The notes under the pieces are model-generated. The model had not been told where the DNA came from. It saw nothing but the letters and a program-made list of their open reading frames with translations, and ran no database searches. Shown here in pieces: positions 1 to 11,700 of a DNA stretch of 64,000 nucleotides (position 1 is the stretch's first letter; each line of letters opens with the position of its first letter). Both the position numbers and the translations under genes were made by a program. Source of the DNA: Cryptomeria japonica (Eukaryota > Streptophyta > Pinopsida > Cupressales > Cupressaceae); NCBI RefSeq assembly GCF_030272615.1, contig NC_081414.1, positions 51,950,636-52,014,635 on the forward strand, in the 5' to 3' direction.

Positions 1-440
1 AATAATTTGTGAATCCGATTCATAGATAACCTTCCTTCGTCCCAATTCCCAAGCACGCTCTAGGGCATAGAGAATTGCAAATCCCTGCATAAAATTATTA
101 GATTGCCACCCTTTATGCACCGAAAATAAGAAGACCGCTTCCCCCATACAATTCCTACCAACACCACCAACCCCAATAGGGCCTGGGTTACTCCTAGAGG
201 AGCCATCGGTGTTAATTTTGATAAACTCATCTTGAGGGGGCATCCACCTTCCCACCCTTTGAACCTTCTTCATAGTACGTCTACCTCTCCTGACACAAGC
301 TGATGCAAGAGACAACTCCTGCAATCCCAACCTACTCACAATATCTGGCTCATCTCTATCCAGAGGAAAATTCACCTCACATTTAGCTTCCACCATCTCT
401 CGAATCATAACAATGATTCTATTCCACACTTGTTGAACTA
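1..440 (-). pseudogene. LINE-A ORF2, RNase H domain (incomplete at window edge)
   Basis: Translating the minus strand from about 250 to 1 gives an RNase H fold start: a strand ending INTDGSS, then NPGPIGVGGVGRN, and later a segment ending YESDSQ, the expected second and third acidic positions of plant LINE RNase H. The stretch 1-250 reads without a stop. RNase H would degrade template RNA after target-primed reverse transcription. The last part of the domain lies outside the window. Confidence 0.8.
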
Positions 441-3400
441 ACAGTCTAACCTCATGAAAGATCCTCTTGTTCCTCTCAAGCCAGATCTACCATAGTATGA
501 AAATGGGCCCAATATACTAGACAGTCTGGAGGAAGGAGGACAAGATAGGAGGTCTGCCCAAACTGCTCCAAAACTCCACCATCGAATCCGCATGAACACA
601 AGAATGCTTCCACACCCCCCACTAGTAATGCCAAATAAGCATAGAGAAGGGGCATCTGAAGAAAAGGTGTGAGGAATCTTCCTCCCCATTACCACACAAA
701 GCACAAATGGAAGGCCCCAAGAATCCCCACTTGTGAATATTGTCCCAAGTTAGGCATCTATTCAAAACCAAAGTCCAAGCAAAGCAGTTACACTTCGGCC
801 AAGAAAAATTATTCCACACATGTTCTCACCGGTGCACCTCTCTTCCCTTTAGTCTTTGTTCAATAGTTCTCGGTATCCACTAGCCACAGTAAAGACGCCC
901 TTAGGATTCGAAAACCAAGCAAGTCCATCCCTACCCTTGAGGGAACTACAGTGTCTATTCACTAGAATGCCATGCAACTCAGCACACTCTTCCTCCATCC
1001 CAGCAACTGACCACTCATTAGGAGCCTTCCACCACTCCATCTCCAACCGCCCACACCTGTAAATAGCCTTGAAGTCACTCACCCTTTATCACCCTACCTC
1101 CAAAAACCTATGGCAAAGATTCCCAAGGTTAGGAAACTGATCAAGGATGGGGGGGTATCCATCCCAAGAATCATTCTAGAAAAGGACCTCTTCCCCCCTC
1201 CTGCAAATCCAAAAGAGACCTTCCTTAATTAGAGAAGCCCTCTTCTTGAGAGTACACCAAATCATTGAGCCTTTTCCCTTAAGCGGATATCTTGGAATTT
1301 CCTCCATCGGGATCCTCTACATATATTTGTAGGCAAAAATCCTAGCCCAACCTCGATCCTGCTCAACTCACTACCTCCGGTACAATTTAGCCACCAGAGC
1401 CTCCCCAAATAAATAGACTAGCTTAAACCAAGCCCCCCTGACTGCTTAGGGCTACACACCAAGCCCCAATTGACAAGACTCCATTTGGAAGAGGATATGT
1501 TGCCTTCCCATTAGAATTGCCTTGCCAGAGAGTCCAATCCCTTCAAGAACCACTTGGGAGCCTCATGTAGCATACATCAATAAATCAGAAGAGCCTGAAC
1601 AACTAACTGAATCAGCTGAACCCTCCCAGTAAAGGATAACCATCTATTTGTCCATTGTTCAACCTTCATGCAAAATTTATCCAAGATACCCTAGGAGGGT
1701 TACCAAGAGAAATAGGAATACCCAAATAAGTCAAGGGCAGAGAGCCAACTTGGAATCTCAAGATAAGAGAAATCCTCCTTTGAATAGTTCAAGGAGTGTT
1801 GAAGAAGAGGATAGAAGATTTATCCTCATTGATTAGTTGGCCCGAGGCCGCAAGATAAATATCTACAACCTTATGCATATTAGTGGTTTCTCTGATCCGA
1901 GCAAGTCCCATCAGGGTCATGCCATCAACAAACTACAAATGAGACTATGGCTGCAAGTCATTACCCCAACTCCAACCCTAAATAATACCCAAACCCAAAT
2001 TATGCTTAATCAGCCTCCCCAGACCCTTAGCCAGAAGAATTCATAAGTAAGGGGAAAGGGGGTCCCCTTGGCGAAGACCGCTAGAAGCACCAAACAACTC
2101 AGTATGAGCTCCATTTATTAGCATAGAGAAAGAGGTAGATGTAACACAACTCATAACCCATTGGATCCATTCGTCAGCAAAGCCAAAAGCCTTGAGGATC
2201 TTTTGGAGGAAGGACCAACGAACTCTATCATAAACCTTAGCCATATCCATCTTAATAAACATGGATTTTTCCTTGGAGGTTTCCATAGAATGAATGGTCT
2301 TCATAGCAATGACCACCTCGTCCAAGATTTGGTGCCCTTCCACAAACCTGCTTTGCTCCTCAAAGATAACATCCCCCAAACACTTCTTCAACCTATCTAC
2401 TATCAGCTTAGAGATGATCTTATAAATCACATTGCAGAGAGAGATAGGGCATAACTGGCCTGACCAGTTAGGCCCATCTTACTTGGGGATTAGTGCAATG
2501 AAAGTCGCATTCAAAGCTTGAAGCATCTGCTTATTCCTCTAGGACTCCTGAACTACTTCCTATAAGTCCAGTTTGATAATATCCCAGAAATCTTGAAAGA
2601 ATTCAACCAAGAACCCATCCGGTCTAGAAGCCTTTCCCTTTCTCATGTGAAAAACAATCCTCTCTAGTTCTTCCAGCAAAATGGGACCCATAAGCTACTC
2701 ATTCATCTCCCTAGTAACTAGAGAAGGAATGCAATCGAGAACTTGATTCTCCTCCACCAATTCCCCCTGAGAATCCTCATTGAAGAGCAACCGAAAATAA
2801 TGTAAAGACTCCCTAGAGATCTCCTACAAGGATAAAAACTGCTCACCTCTATCATTGACCAAAATAGGAATGGAATTTCCATGTCTTCTTGCTTTACTTG
2901 AGTTGAAGAAGAAAGTGGTTTTCTTATCCCCCTCTTGAAGCCAATCAATACGAGCTCTTTGTTTCTAGTATATTTCTTCCCTAAGCTCCCATTCCTTTAA
3001 AGCCTTGTTAGCCCTGTCTTCCTCCCTAAGCAAGGCTTTAGACAAACCATTCTCTTTGATCTCACTGGTGAAGCCATTCAACACTATTTGAGCAACTTTC
3101 TTAGCATGAAAAATGTTCCCAAAACCCTAATGGTTCCATTGTTTAAGTTGAAACTTAGAAAATTGCAGCTGCTTGGCAAACATGTACATAGCAGTGCTAA
3201 AGGCAGGCCTCCCTTTCCTCCACCACTCTGCTACAAGAGTTTGCAAAGCAAGATCCTAAAGCCACATAAGTTGGAATTTGAATGATGGAGAGTGAGCGAC
3301 CCGAGTAGAAGAAGAAACCATCTTGATGGGCCAGTGGTCTGACCCTCTCCAGTCAAGAATCTCAGAGCTTGTGAACCACCCCCCACCAACCCAAAAACTA

Positions 3401-4017
3401 GAAACTAGAAATTGATCCAACCTCTCTGCAATCCAATAATCCCCCACCCTCCTATTATTCTAGTTGAACAAACCATTACTAGGCTTAATGTCAACAAGAT
3501 GCAACGATGCTATACTATCCCGAAAAAAGAAAGAAGAAGGTTCCAATCACATAACACCCCCCTTCTTCTCACTCAACTCAAGGATGGCATTGAAATTGCC
3601 TGCCATAATCCAAGGATGAAAAGGGACCAACCTTCACATACAAGAAATATGAGACCATAAGTTCTGCTTACCTTGAAGATTAGTGGGGGTATATATGTTA
3701 GTAAACAAGATATATTCCCCAGTCTCAAGACTAGAGGTAATCTCGGATAATGAAGATCTGGAGGCAACCCACCAGATAGGGCAAATCCTTAAAGGGTTCC
3801 AAAGACAGGCCACCCCTTCTGAGTAGCCCACAACCCCAATACACTGACACTGGCTTCTCCCCCATAGCTTTGGCACCAAATCCATCATACTTTCCATAGA
3901 AATTTTTGTCTCCTACAAGAATAGGATATCAGGAGAATGACTCCTTATCAACTCCCGAACAACTTTTTGTCTAGGGCCATTGTTCAAGCCCCTCACATTC
4001 CATGATAAAACAATCAT
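441..4017 (-). pseudogene. LINE-A ORF2: endonuclease, reverse transcriptase and zinc-binding domain, inactivated
   Basis: The start is the ATG at 4017-4015, followed by the endonuclease opening motif SWNVRGL. The endonuclease runs to about 3250 and includes the late motif GSDHWPI near 3330. The reverse transcriptase core lies at about 2700-1800: KMDMAKVYDRV near 2250, GLRQGDPLSPYL near 2045, and the active site near 1890. That active site reads FVDG instead of FADD, so the second catalytic aspartate is lost. A zf-RVT domain lies at about 1080-620 (ICALCG, then HLFFRCPF). At least eight in-frame stops are visible, several of them TAG where a Trp or Gln is expected. This copy cannot make an active RT. 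Confidence 0.88.
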
Positions 4018-5488
4018 GTCGGGGGATTGGAAAAATGAGAATCTAGAGTCTTTACTGACCCTGACTCAACCAAATTCTCCCCCATCAATTTTATCTTCTC
4101 TAAATCCTTCTTTCTGCCAACCTTTGAAATCTTCTCCGTTGGTCCTTTCTTAATGTCCTTCTTATTGAGACCCAAATGTAAGGTCATCTTGTTACTTTTG
4201 GCCCCAACAGATTCCAATTTTTGAGCTGTATGAGAAACATCCCCCCAACCAACTCCACTACAACACTAGAAATGGTCCCCAAATGAGCCACTACTGGCAG
4301 ATCCATCTCCATTTGCTGGCTCCCAGCAATTTGTAGAGCCTGGGTCGAGTCCCAATTCACACTATCATTGACCACCTCTAATGCACCCTGATCTAAAGGA
4401 GTCAACCCAGGGTTCACCTCCTGTTGGGTAAGGTCGTCTAGGAATTCAAATCTGTTAAAGGTATCCTCCTCCGTCTCTCCTGTAGGGGCCTCTTTTGTCC
4501 CCAATTCCTGTTCTTTGTCTTAATTGGGACAAAACCATCAGTACCCACAACTTCCCCAATCATGGTGGCTTTTTCTTTATCAGCCCCATCTATGTTATAG
4601 ATCAGCTATTGAGGTTGGCACACCATCGGTTTATACCTAGGACACTTGCGCTACAAATGACCATACTCATGAAACAGACGACACCAAAATGGTAGTCTCA
4701 TAATCTAGCTGCTGAACCCAAGAATACGAACCCACACACATATCTATAGCATCTAACAGGGGCTTACTAAGATCAATTTCAACACAAATATGGGCGAAGG
4801 TCATTACCTTTCTCCCCAGGGTTTGCATTGAGGCTCCAACTGGCCTCCCAAGAACTGAAATGAGAATCCATAGCACATCCTCCTGACAACATTCCTCTAG
4901 AAAACGTAGTAAATGAACCCACACTAGGACCCTATTCGCAAGCTCCTCTGAAGGGTTGAACCTCGTATGCCAAGGTTTGATGAACAACCCCACCTAGTTG
5001 TAAAAAAACTACCCTCCTTCAAAAACACTATTCCAATCCTCCATGCAATTGAAAGTAACCATGAAGTAATTGTTTTCCAGTAACATAATCTCCATTTCCC
5101 CTTCCAGTGCCCAAGTCCTCCAAGCCCAGTTCTCCAAAAATTGCAAAGAAACCCTCATCCCCAAAAACTTGCAGTATAATGAGTGTTTTGAAAAGTAATC
5201 AACATCTTCCACTATCATCTCTGGAGGAATAATCAACCTTGGTGTCTCACTGCACCTCTCTAGGAAGACATTAATCTTCAAGATCTGAGAGCCACCAGCA
5301 CTGCCAGCCTTGGAATTTGAGGCAAAAAGGTTATTACCAAAGGTCTTGACATTTTGGGATGGAGATTTCAAACCTATTGCAGCACAGAAATCCGTATCGA
5401 GAGACACCTTCAAGGCCTCTCCACTAGTTCTAGAGATATAACCACACGGAAAGCCCACCTCCTGAAAGGAAATGAGAAAGGACACCAC
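4014..5488 (-). pseudogene. LINE-A ORF1: RNA-binding gag-like protein (DUF4283-like plus zinc knuckle), broken
   Basis: The predicted protein starts at about 5488 (MVSFLISFQEVG). Residues 75-160 have the DUF4283 pattern, ending ENWAWRTWALEGE then NYFMVTFNCMEDW. It continues after a stop near 4995 with GLFIKPWHTRFNP, typical of the same domain. A CCHC-type knuckle near 4640 is degenerate (CRLFHEYGH, with the second Cys replaced by Phe), followed by an acidic and then a lysine-rich tail. A frameshift lies near 4200-4217. The terminal TGA overlaps the ORF2 ATG in an ATGA arrangement. ORF1 would coat the LINE RNA; family placement is by pattern recognition. Confidence 0.75.
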
Positions 5489-5748
5489 ACCCCCCTATAA
5501 GAAAACACACACCTCCCCTACCAAGCTCCACCACCAGGCAGATCAAACCCCCATCACCCTTGCCTGCAAGCAGGCTATGTATCCGTCGAACCCTCAAGCC
5601 CTTACCTCCCGCAACACCACCCACCACCTGCAGCCACCGCGCCTCCTTTCCTACCCACAACCCCATTACCAGCCCCTCCAACAACACCACCCACACACAC
5701 AAGCACCTCCCTCCCACCACCTCACCAACATGCAGGCAAGACTCATGA

Positions 5749-5770
5749 GCTAGGGCTGCAATGCCCTAGC
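5749..5770. repeat. Perfect 8-bp inverted repeat with 6-nt loop
   Basis: GCTAGGGC, loop TGCAAT, then GCCCTAGC. It sits at the upstream end of the LINE-A leader. Function unknown. Confidence 0.6.
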
Positions 5771-5855
5771 CCACACACAACACCCTCCATGCATAGCTCC
5801 ATCCCAATTCCATCTTTAATCCTTTACTCATTATTCCGTGCATGTTTTTTGGTTG

Positions 5856-5860
5856 GTTTA
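5856..5860. repeat. E1 target site duplication, left (GTTTA)
   Basis: GTTTA directly precedes the 5' LTR and recurs directly after the 3' LTR at 13636-13640. Confidence 0.85.
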
Positions 5861-7016
5861 AGTTGGCATTTTTGATGTTTATGTTGCGATTGTCATTGAT
5901 GGACACACACTTGTATTGAGATCCCCTTTGTATGTATGAGCTAGAGCTCAACTAGTATTTGTTCCAACCGATATGTTGTATTCTAGTCTTTAGATTAATG
6001 ATTTTGCAGAATGTGTTTCCCAGTCTGAAGCGGCATGACGACCTCAAGCAGTTCGTAGATCTCAACTGATACAAGGTAGCAAATTGGCATAACACATTCT
6101 TACCAGTCTTCATTTTTGTCAAACCGGCAACTGGTATTTTGTATGAACCAGTAATACTCTGTGATGAGTTACCAACCCACCGATTGATTGACAGTGCCGA
6201 CACATTGACGGCGCTTTTTGTGTCGTGTTACTGAGCATGTCTAGATTCATTGAACCTAGGAAATTGTAATGTAATCCTATTGGACTGACATGAAATCAGA
6301 TTCCTTTAAAAGGACATCATGTCTAGGGTTTTGAGTTGTTGTAACTATTGCTAAAAGGGTTTATGTTGTGGCTAGGGTTTAAGGTGGTAGTTGAGTTGTT
6401 GAAGAGCGATCTTATCTGAGAAGATCGAGTTGTAAAATAGAAAGAGATAGAGAAGACTGAAATAATGCTGAAATACATTAGCAGTGAGCTATACTGGATC
6501 TAATCAAGCAGTTTGTGCTATAAGATAGATCAAACACTTGTTGATTACTCACATCTTTGACAAGTCTGTAGCCCTTAACCGGGTAGGCCTCAAAACCTTT
6601 GTAAAATCCTCTAACAAGGTGGTTCACTTCTGTGAATCTGAAATCCTCTAACAAGGTAGTCTTTAATTGAACTTATCTCCTAACAGAGATTGAGATTCCT
6701 AATAGGATCTGTTCTGGTGAAGAACATTATAAGACCTTAACCGGTCTAACCTTAACCATTCTAGTTTCCATTCTGCAGATAGTGACTTGTGAGTTCCATC
6801 TCACCGTGGTTTTTCCTAGTTGGGTTTCCACATCAAATATCTTGTGTTATGGTTGTATTTCTTTTGTGGGTGAATGCTTTATTCGCATTTTGGTTTGCAT
6901 GTGTGATAACCAGTCTATCTGTTAGACTATTTTACGGTTTTATCTTCAAACCATGTAAGTGTTTAAGGACATAGATTTTTGGCATACTAATTCACCCCCC
7001 CTCTTAGTATTCATCA
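5861..7016 (+). repeat. E1 5' LTR
   Basis: Starts AGTTGG, where the 3' LTR keeps the canonical TGTTGG, and ends TTCATCA. It is clearly alignable to 12512-13635 with many C/T and G/A differences, often at CCGG sites; a sampled stretch differs by roughly 5-8% by eye. A TATA-like TTTAAAAGG lies at 6305-6313. Confidence 0.9.
6305..6313 (+). promoter_or_regulatory. TATA-like box in E1 5' LTR
   Basis: TTTAAAAGG, conserved at 12939-12947 in the 3' LTR. Its position suits an LTR promoter; the transcription start is not demonstrated. Confidence 0.4.
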
Positions 7017-7018
7017 AT

Positions 7019-7030
7019 TGGTATCAGAGC
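7019..7030 (+). promoter_or_regulatory. E1 primer binding site (initiator tRNA-Met type)
   Basis: TGGTATCAGAGC, three bases after the LTR end. This is the usual plant LTR-element site complementary to the initiator tRNA-Met 3' end. Confidence 0.9.
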
Positions 7031-7066
7031 CAACCTTTCTATAAGTTTAACCACTTGGAAAGAGAT

Positions 7067-8343
7067 ATGGGGGAATACACTTTGAGGGAACTTACTCAAC
7101 AGCTCACTAAGTCTGAGCAAGCCTATGATGATCTTATGGTCAAATACAAGGCATCTCAAGCAAAAAGGAGAGAACATGTAGAAAAGCTGATGGAGCTATC
7201 TGAAAGTAGTTCTGAAGATGAAGCTAATATGGAAGCCATGATTGCAGAAGTGAATAAGCTGAATGATTCAAACTCCAATCTGAGAAAGGAGTTGGAAGGA
7301 CTAACTATCTGGTTTAGTCAAGAGCTTGAAAACTGTAGGAAAACTGAAGATCGAGTAAAGGACAGAGATCATGAGATCTCCAAGTTGAAACAAGAGATTA
7401 GTGCACTGACTGCTCGCCTTCATGAGAGCAGGATGAAAAAGGAAGACATGCAAGGTGAACTGAACATAGCCATCTCTGAAAATGCAAGTCTAATGGAGAC
7501 AAATACTACTATTTCCAAAGAACTCTTTGAGTCAAAGGAAATACTTGCTAAGTTTGGCAAAAGTACTGTCAAGCTAGAGCAAAAGCTTGAGTCATCTAGA
7601 CTGGTAAAGAATACCAAAGGTCTTGGTTTCTCTGGACATGAGGAAGGAGAATCCTCAGGAACAAATGCTGAAGCATCAAAGAAGCAACCGGTACTCAAAG
7701 GAAAAGGTAAGCAAAAATACAAACCTGTTTGCTTTAACTGTCTTAAAGAAGGACACACTACCAATGTATGTAGGAGCAAAGCCTACAATAATTTTCCATA
7801 TTTTATCAACAAAGTACCTAGATCCAATAAGTTCAATGGTCATTGTTATGCATGCAACAAATTTGGGCATAGAGCATCTGAATGCAGGTCTATCATGAAC
7901 AATACCGGAAGATATCCTCAGAGGACCCAAGGAGCTGGTCCGAAATCCTTTGTAAATCGGAACCCTAACTGGTTTAATACCTACAATTATCAGTTAGGCA
8001 ATAGTAGTTACCAATCGGCAACCGAATGGAGAGAAAAATTTTGGTTTTGTCATGGACATGGACACACTGTGGCTACATGCAGAAGGAAGAATGGAAATAT
8101 GAACAATGGACCTTGGAGAGCACCTGGATTGGTTGCTATCACTGCAACAAACCAAGTCACATTGCAAGATTCTGCAGAAGCGGAAAGAGTATATCTGATG
8201 ATATACCGGTCACTCAAAAAGGAGAAGTTGATGTTGAAAAAGTTCAAGTGGACATGAACAAAACCTGGAGGAAGAAACCAACAATGTTGGAAGAGGAACC
8301 GATTTCTGCACCTAGTGTGGAAATATCAGAACCGGTAAACTAA
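7067..8343 (+). pseudogene. E1 gag-like protein: coiled coil plus four zinc knuckles, frameshifted
   Basis: The start ATG at 7067 (MGEYTLREL) is the first one after the primer site. About 200 residues of heptad-rich coiled coil follow, with no UBN2-type capsid domain, which is unusual for a copia gag. Two good CCHC knuckles are CFNCLKEGHTTNVC (near 7731) and CYACNKFGHRASEC (near 7849). A third is degenerate (FCHGHGHTVATC, near 8050). The fourth, CYHCNKPSHIARFC, is read only in the next frame, so one base was lost near 8133-8136; the shifted frame ends at 8343. It would bind and package element RNA. The gag identity is firm; the lineage is inferred from LTR similarity to E4. Confidence 0.8.
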
Positions 8344-8789
8344 GCTCCAAAGAAGCTTAGGGGGAGAAAATGGCAAAATGATTGTGAACCCCCGGTTACA
8401 CCGGTAAAAGACCTTAACCAGTATGTGATACCTGTCGCTTGGTAGAAGATCAAAAATGGTAAAGGAGGAAAATTAGGGTTTTCGCCCTAATAGAGGAGAA
8501 TTAATGGTGGTAGGTGAGCGACATTTATAAAAGCATACTTCAAATCATTTCTCACTATCTGTTTTCGAGCGAAGAAAAGTTTTCAAGTGCAGAGTGAAGA
8601 AAAGGCAATTTGAGCTAAGATTTCAAGAAATTGATAAATCTTGAAGGAGATTCAAATCCAGTTTGCAAGCGGTCATGGAGAACACATAGCAGTGATTCAG
8701 CAACCGATAGAGAGTGGAGTGAAGCAGAATCAGGAAGCCCTAAATTTGCGTTGTAAAGGTATTTTTCGTGTTCTTGAAAATACTCAACA
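8344..8789 (+). other. E1 spacer with PPT-like tract and internal promoter-like region
   Basis: Just after gag lies a PPT-like AGGGGGAGAAAATG near 8360. A TATA box follows at 8526-8533 and then an A/G-rich leader of about 230 bp that ends in a favourable plant start context (CAACAATGGC) at 8790. It looks like the 5' end of a separately transcribed unit. No coding potential was recognised here. Confidence 0.5.
8526..8533 (+). promoter_or_regulatory. Internal TATA box upstream of the E1 accessory ORF
   Basis: TATAAAAG, 257-264 bp before the accessory start codon and well inside the element, so distinct from the LTR promoter. Activity is not proven. Confidence 0.45.
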
Positions 8790-11700
8790 ATGGCTTCCGC
8801 ATCTCATACCAGCTCTAGTACATCCATTGAGTCAGAAAGTTTTATTCAGAGGAAGTCCAAATATAATGCCCTATCACAAGTTTCGGCTAGAGTCATAGTT
8901 GAAGAAGGAATTTCTAATTATATTGATTGCAAAATAGAAGACCTAGGGTCTTTAGCTATTCACACCCAATTAGGTTTATTTTGTGCCAAGGACAAAAAGA
9001 TCAAACCAGAGTTTAGCATCCTAGAGAAGAAGAAACTCCATAATGTAGTATACTTTCTAGAAGATTTTATGGAGGATCACATCAGGATCATTTTGAGTAG
9101 AGTCCACGGTGATAAGATGTACCTAGAGAAGACACATGATATCACGCCTCAGGCAATTCATGCAGTCATCAGTTTTTGCAACATAGGGGAAGTGTCAGCC
9201 CTAAGAATGGTAAGAAAAACCAAAATGGCCAAGCTCACCAGTTCAACAAGTGACTCATGGGGTATGACAGTTAATCCTATCAAGGATGATCTGGTGAAAT
9301 ACGCCTGCATGGTGATAGGCTACAGAACATTTTCAGCCAGCAGGATTAATTTTGTATCTGCTGCAGCGGTAAATGCTGCTTACTGGATGATTAAAGAGGA
9401 TGCATCTTTTGACTTATGCACCGGTATGCAGAGGCAACTCCTGTTGAATCTAAAGGCAATCAAACAGGACAATGCATTGAGGTTTAAATTTGGACAACTA
9501 CTGATAGGGTTGTTCTTCTATTTCCAAGGCTACTTTCCTGGAGTAGCAGATGTCCAGTGGTCTCCTGACCAACCAGTAACCAAGAAGATCAAGGAAATCA
9601 TACAAGCCATTGGAACCGGTTACCCTAAAGTACTGAACAAATATTTTGATGAGTTCAGAAGAAAGATGAGTCAAAGGGTAAGGATATCAGGTGATATAGT
9701 TAAGAAATATGAAGATGACATCTGTTTCACCATTCAGGTGGACAAATGCTTAATGGAGGCTATTGAGCCTAGAATGGAGGAAGTGGAGCAAATGGGCTAT
9801 GAATTTATGTATGATATGCTAGAAGGGTATGCCTCAACCCTTATTGCCTCGCCTCTTGATCCAAAGGCTAAAAGGACTGGTAGCAAAGAAAGCCAAAGTA
9901 GTGCCTGCAACATCAACACCGACTACCACTGCAACTCCAAGAGTGACCAAGTGGTCACCTGCAAAGAAGCAACTGGAGGTAACACCGGCAAAAGTCTTTG
10001 AAAGAAAAAGGAAGATGAAGACAAATGAACCAGACTCCAAAGAAATTGAGTCTGATGAAAAGCCAAAGAAGGCCAGATAGACAAAGAAAATGAAGAAGAA
10101 TGAACCGGCAGCATCCGCATTGGTAAATATTGACATCTCCTCATACAAACCTTTGACACATTTTCAAAGGATAGTTAAGAATATTAGGAGAAATTTGCTT
10201 CATGATTTAGTATATTATTATGATGATTTTAGTGATGAGGAAAAGGAAGAAGTATTACAGGAAATCATCATTTATTTGTGTAAAAATGACCGGTCTCCAT
10301 CAAAGATTAAATCTCAGACACCGGATTCTTTATTTAAAGCATTAGATAATAAATGGTGCATTTCCATTGAAAAGGAACAAGAGATTAGGGAGAAAGTTTT
10401 TGCACAGTACTTTCCTGACCTCTCAAATTCAGAATTGTTTGATGTGTTGGACCAAAATAAAGGTCTCTTCTTCACAAGGAGAAGAAGACTCTGGTTATTG
10501 GAGGGGAGAATTGATGATGTTGAAAAAGATACTCATCAGCATATGGATTATGCTATCAACTCTCACAAAGAAAAAATGGCCAACCTCCAAGCAGAAAAAG
10601 AATCAGCTGTATCCAAACCGGATGAAGTTTTTGATGAGGAAGGAAACATGGTTGAAGAACCAATAGACACTATTAATCTCAATGGCCTAGATGTAGAAGA
10701 TGTCACTTAGGACATACCTTTTGAGGGAACAAAACAGGGGCAACAAGCCGAACAGGGTGGTGAGAAAGCTAAGGACAAACAGGAAGCAGCTCAAGAACAG
10801 GAAGAGAAGAAGAAGAGGGATGAAGATGAGAAAAAGAGAAAAGAGGAAGAGAAGAGAAAAGAGGAAGAGGAGAAAGGAAAAGATGAAGAGGAGAAGAAGC
10901 AAGAAGAGGAAAGGAAGAAGAAAGAAGAAGAGGATAAGGAAGAGAAGAGGAAGAAAGAAGAGGAAGAAAAGAAGAAGAAGGAAGAGGAAGAAAAGAAGAA
11001 GAAGGAAGAGGAAGAGAAGAAGGAAGAGGAAGAAAAGAAGAAGAAGGAAGAGGAAGAAAAGAAGAAGAAGGAAGAGGAAGAGAAGAAAAAGATGGAAGAA
11101 GAAGAAAAGAAGAAGAAGGAAGAAAAAGAGAAAGAAGAGGAAAAGAGGAAAGAAGAAGACATGAAAAAGAAAGAAGAGCAAGACAAGGAACAAAAGAAAG
11201 AAGCAGAGAAAAGGAAGAAGGTAGAAGCAAACAAGGAAGCAAAAGCAATGGAGAGCACTCAGATGGAGACTCCGAAGGCAACTGGGAGTCAAGCCAAACT
11301 GGTGATATCTCTAGTCCTATCGATCTCCAATCTGCAAGTGAGTCAGTGCTTATGCAAAGCATCAAGGTTTCTCAAGAGCACCTTGAGATCATTCTTAGGA
11401 AAAGGGAATAGGACATAATTCAGGTGGCTGTAGACACCCTTACCGGTTTAATCCCTGGTACCAATCTTCCTGACATTGAATCATCACTAGCACAACTCAA
11501 ACTTCTATGTACTGTAGTGGATGATCAGGTGCAGAGCCTGGAAGAAGCAGCTGAGGCAAATGTCAAGAAAGAGCATCAAAAGGCTCTTAACATTGCTCTG
11601 GTGAAAAAGATGAATGAGCTTAGGACTGAACTGCTGAAAGACCAAAAGGACATAAGGAATGCCTTGGATGAGGGAAACTTGCTACTAAGAAAAATCTATC

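Larger units (their letters stand above)
1..5745 (-). mobile_element. LINE-A: decayed L1-type non-LTR retrotransposon, 3' end off the window
   Basis: Read on the minus strand this is a plant L1-type LINE: G-rich 5' leader, ORF1 with DUF4283-like and zinc-knuckle segments, then ORF2 with endonuclease, reverse transcriptase, zinc-binding RT-associated domain and RNase H. The RNase H is still being read at base 1, so the 3' UTR, poly(A) and target duplication are missing. Stops and frameshifts occur throughout. The exact 5' end is not defined; I place it near the end of the G-rich leader. Family assignment is from domain order and motifs seen directly. Confidence 0.9.
5489..5860 (-). other. G-rich 5' leader of LINE-A and flank up to the E1 insertion
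   Basis: On the minus strand 5470-5740 is strongly G-rich with many GGG runs. It fits a LINE 5' UTR or promoter and possibly the start of ORF1; an open frame crosses it without a recognisable domain. From about 5775 the composition changes to ordinary sequence. I see no gene in 5775-5860. Confidence 0.45.

Noticed and set aside
5472-5753. Pro/His/Thr-rich plus-strand frames resembling an extensin-like protein
   Set aside because: They are the complement of the G-rich LINE-A leader; no start context, signal peptide or regular repeat was seen.
10687-11292. Long Phe/Leu/Ser-rich minus-strand open frames of 150-200 codons that look like membrane proteins
   Set aside because: They are the complement of the GA-rich (E4K4) tract. 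Homopurine DNA has no stops in several frames, and the plus frame fits the surrounding accessory protein.
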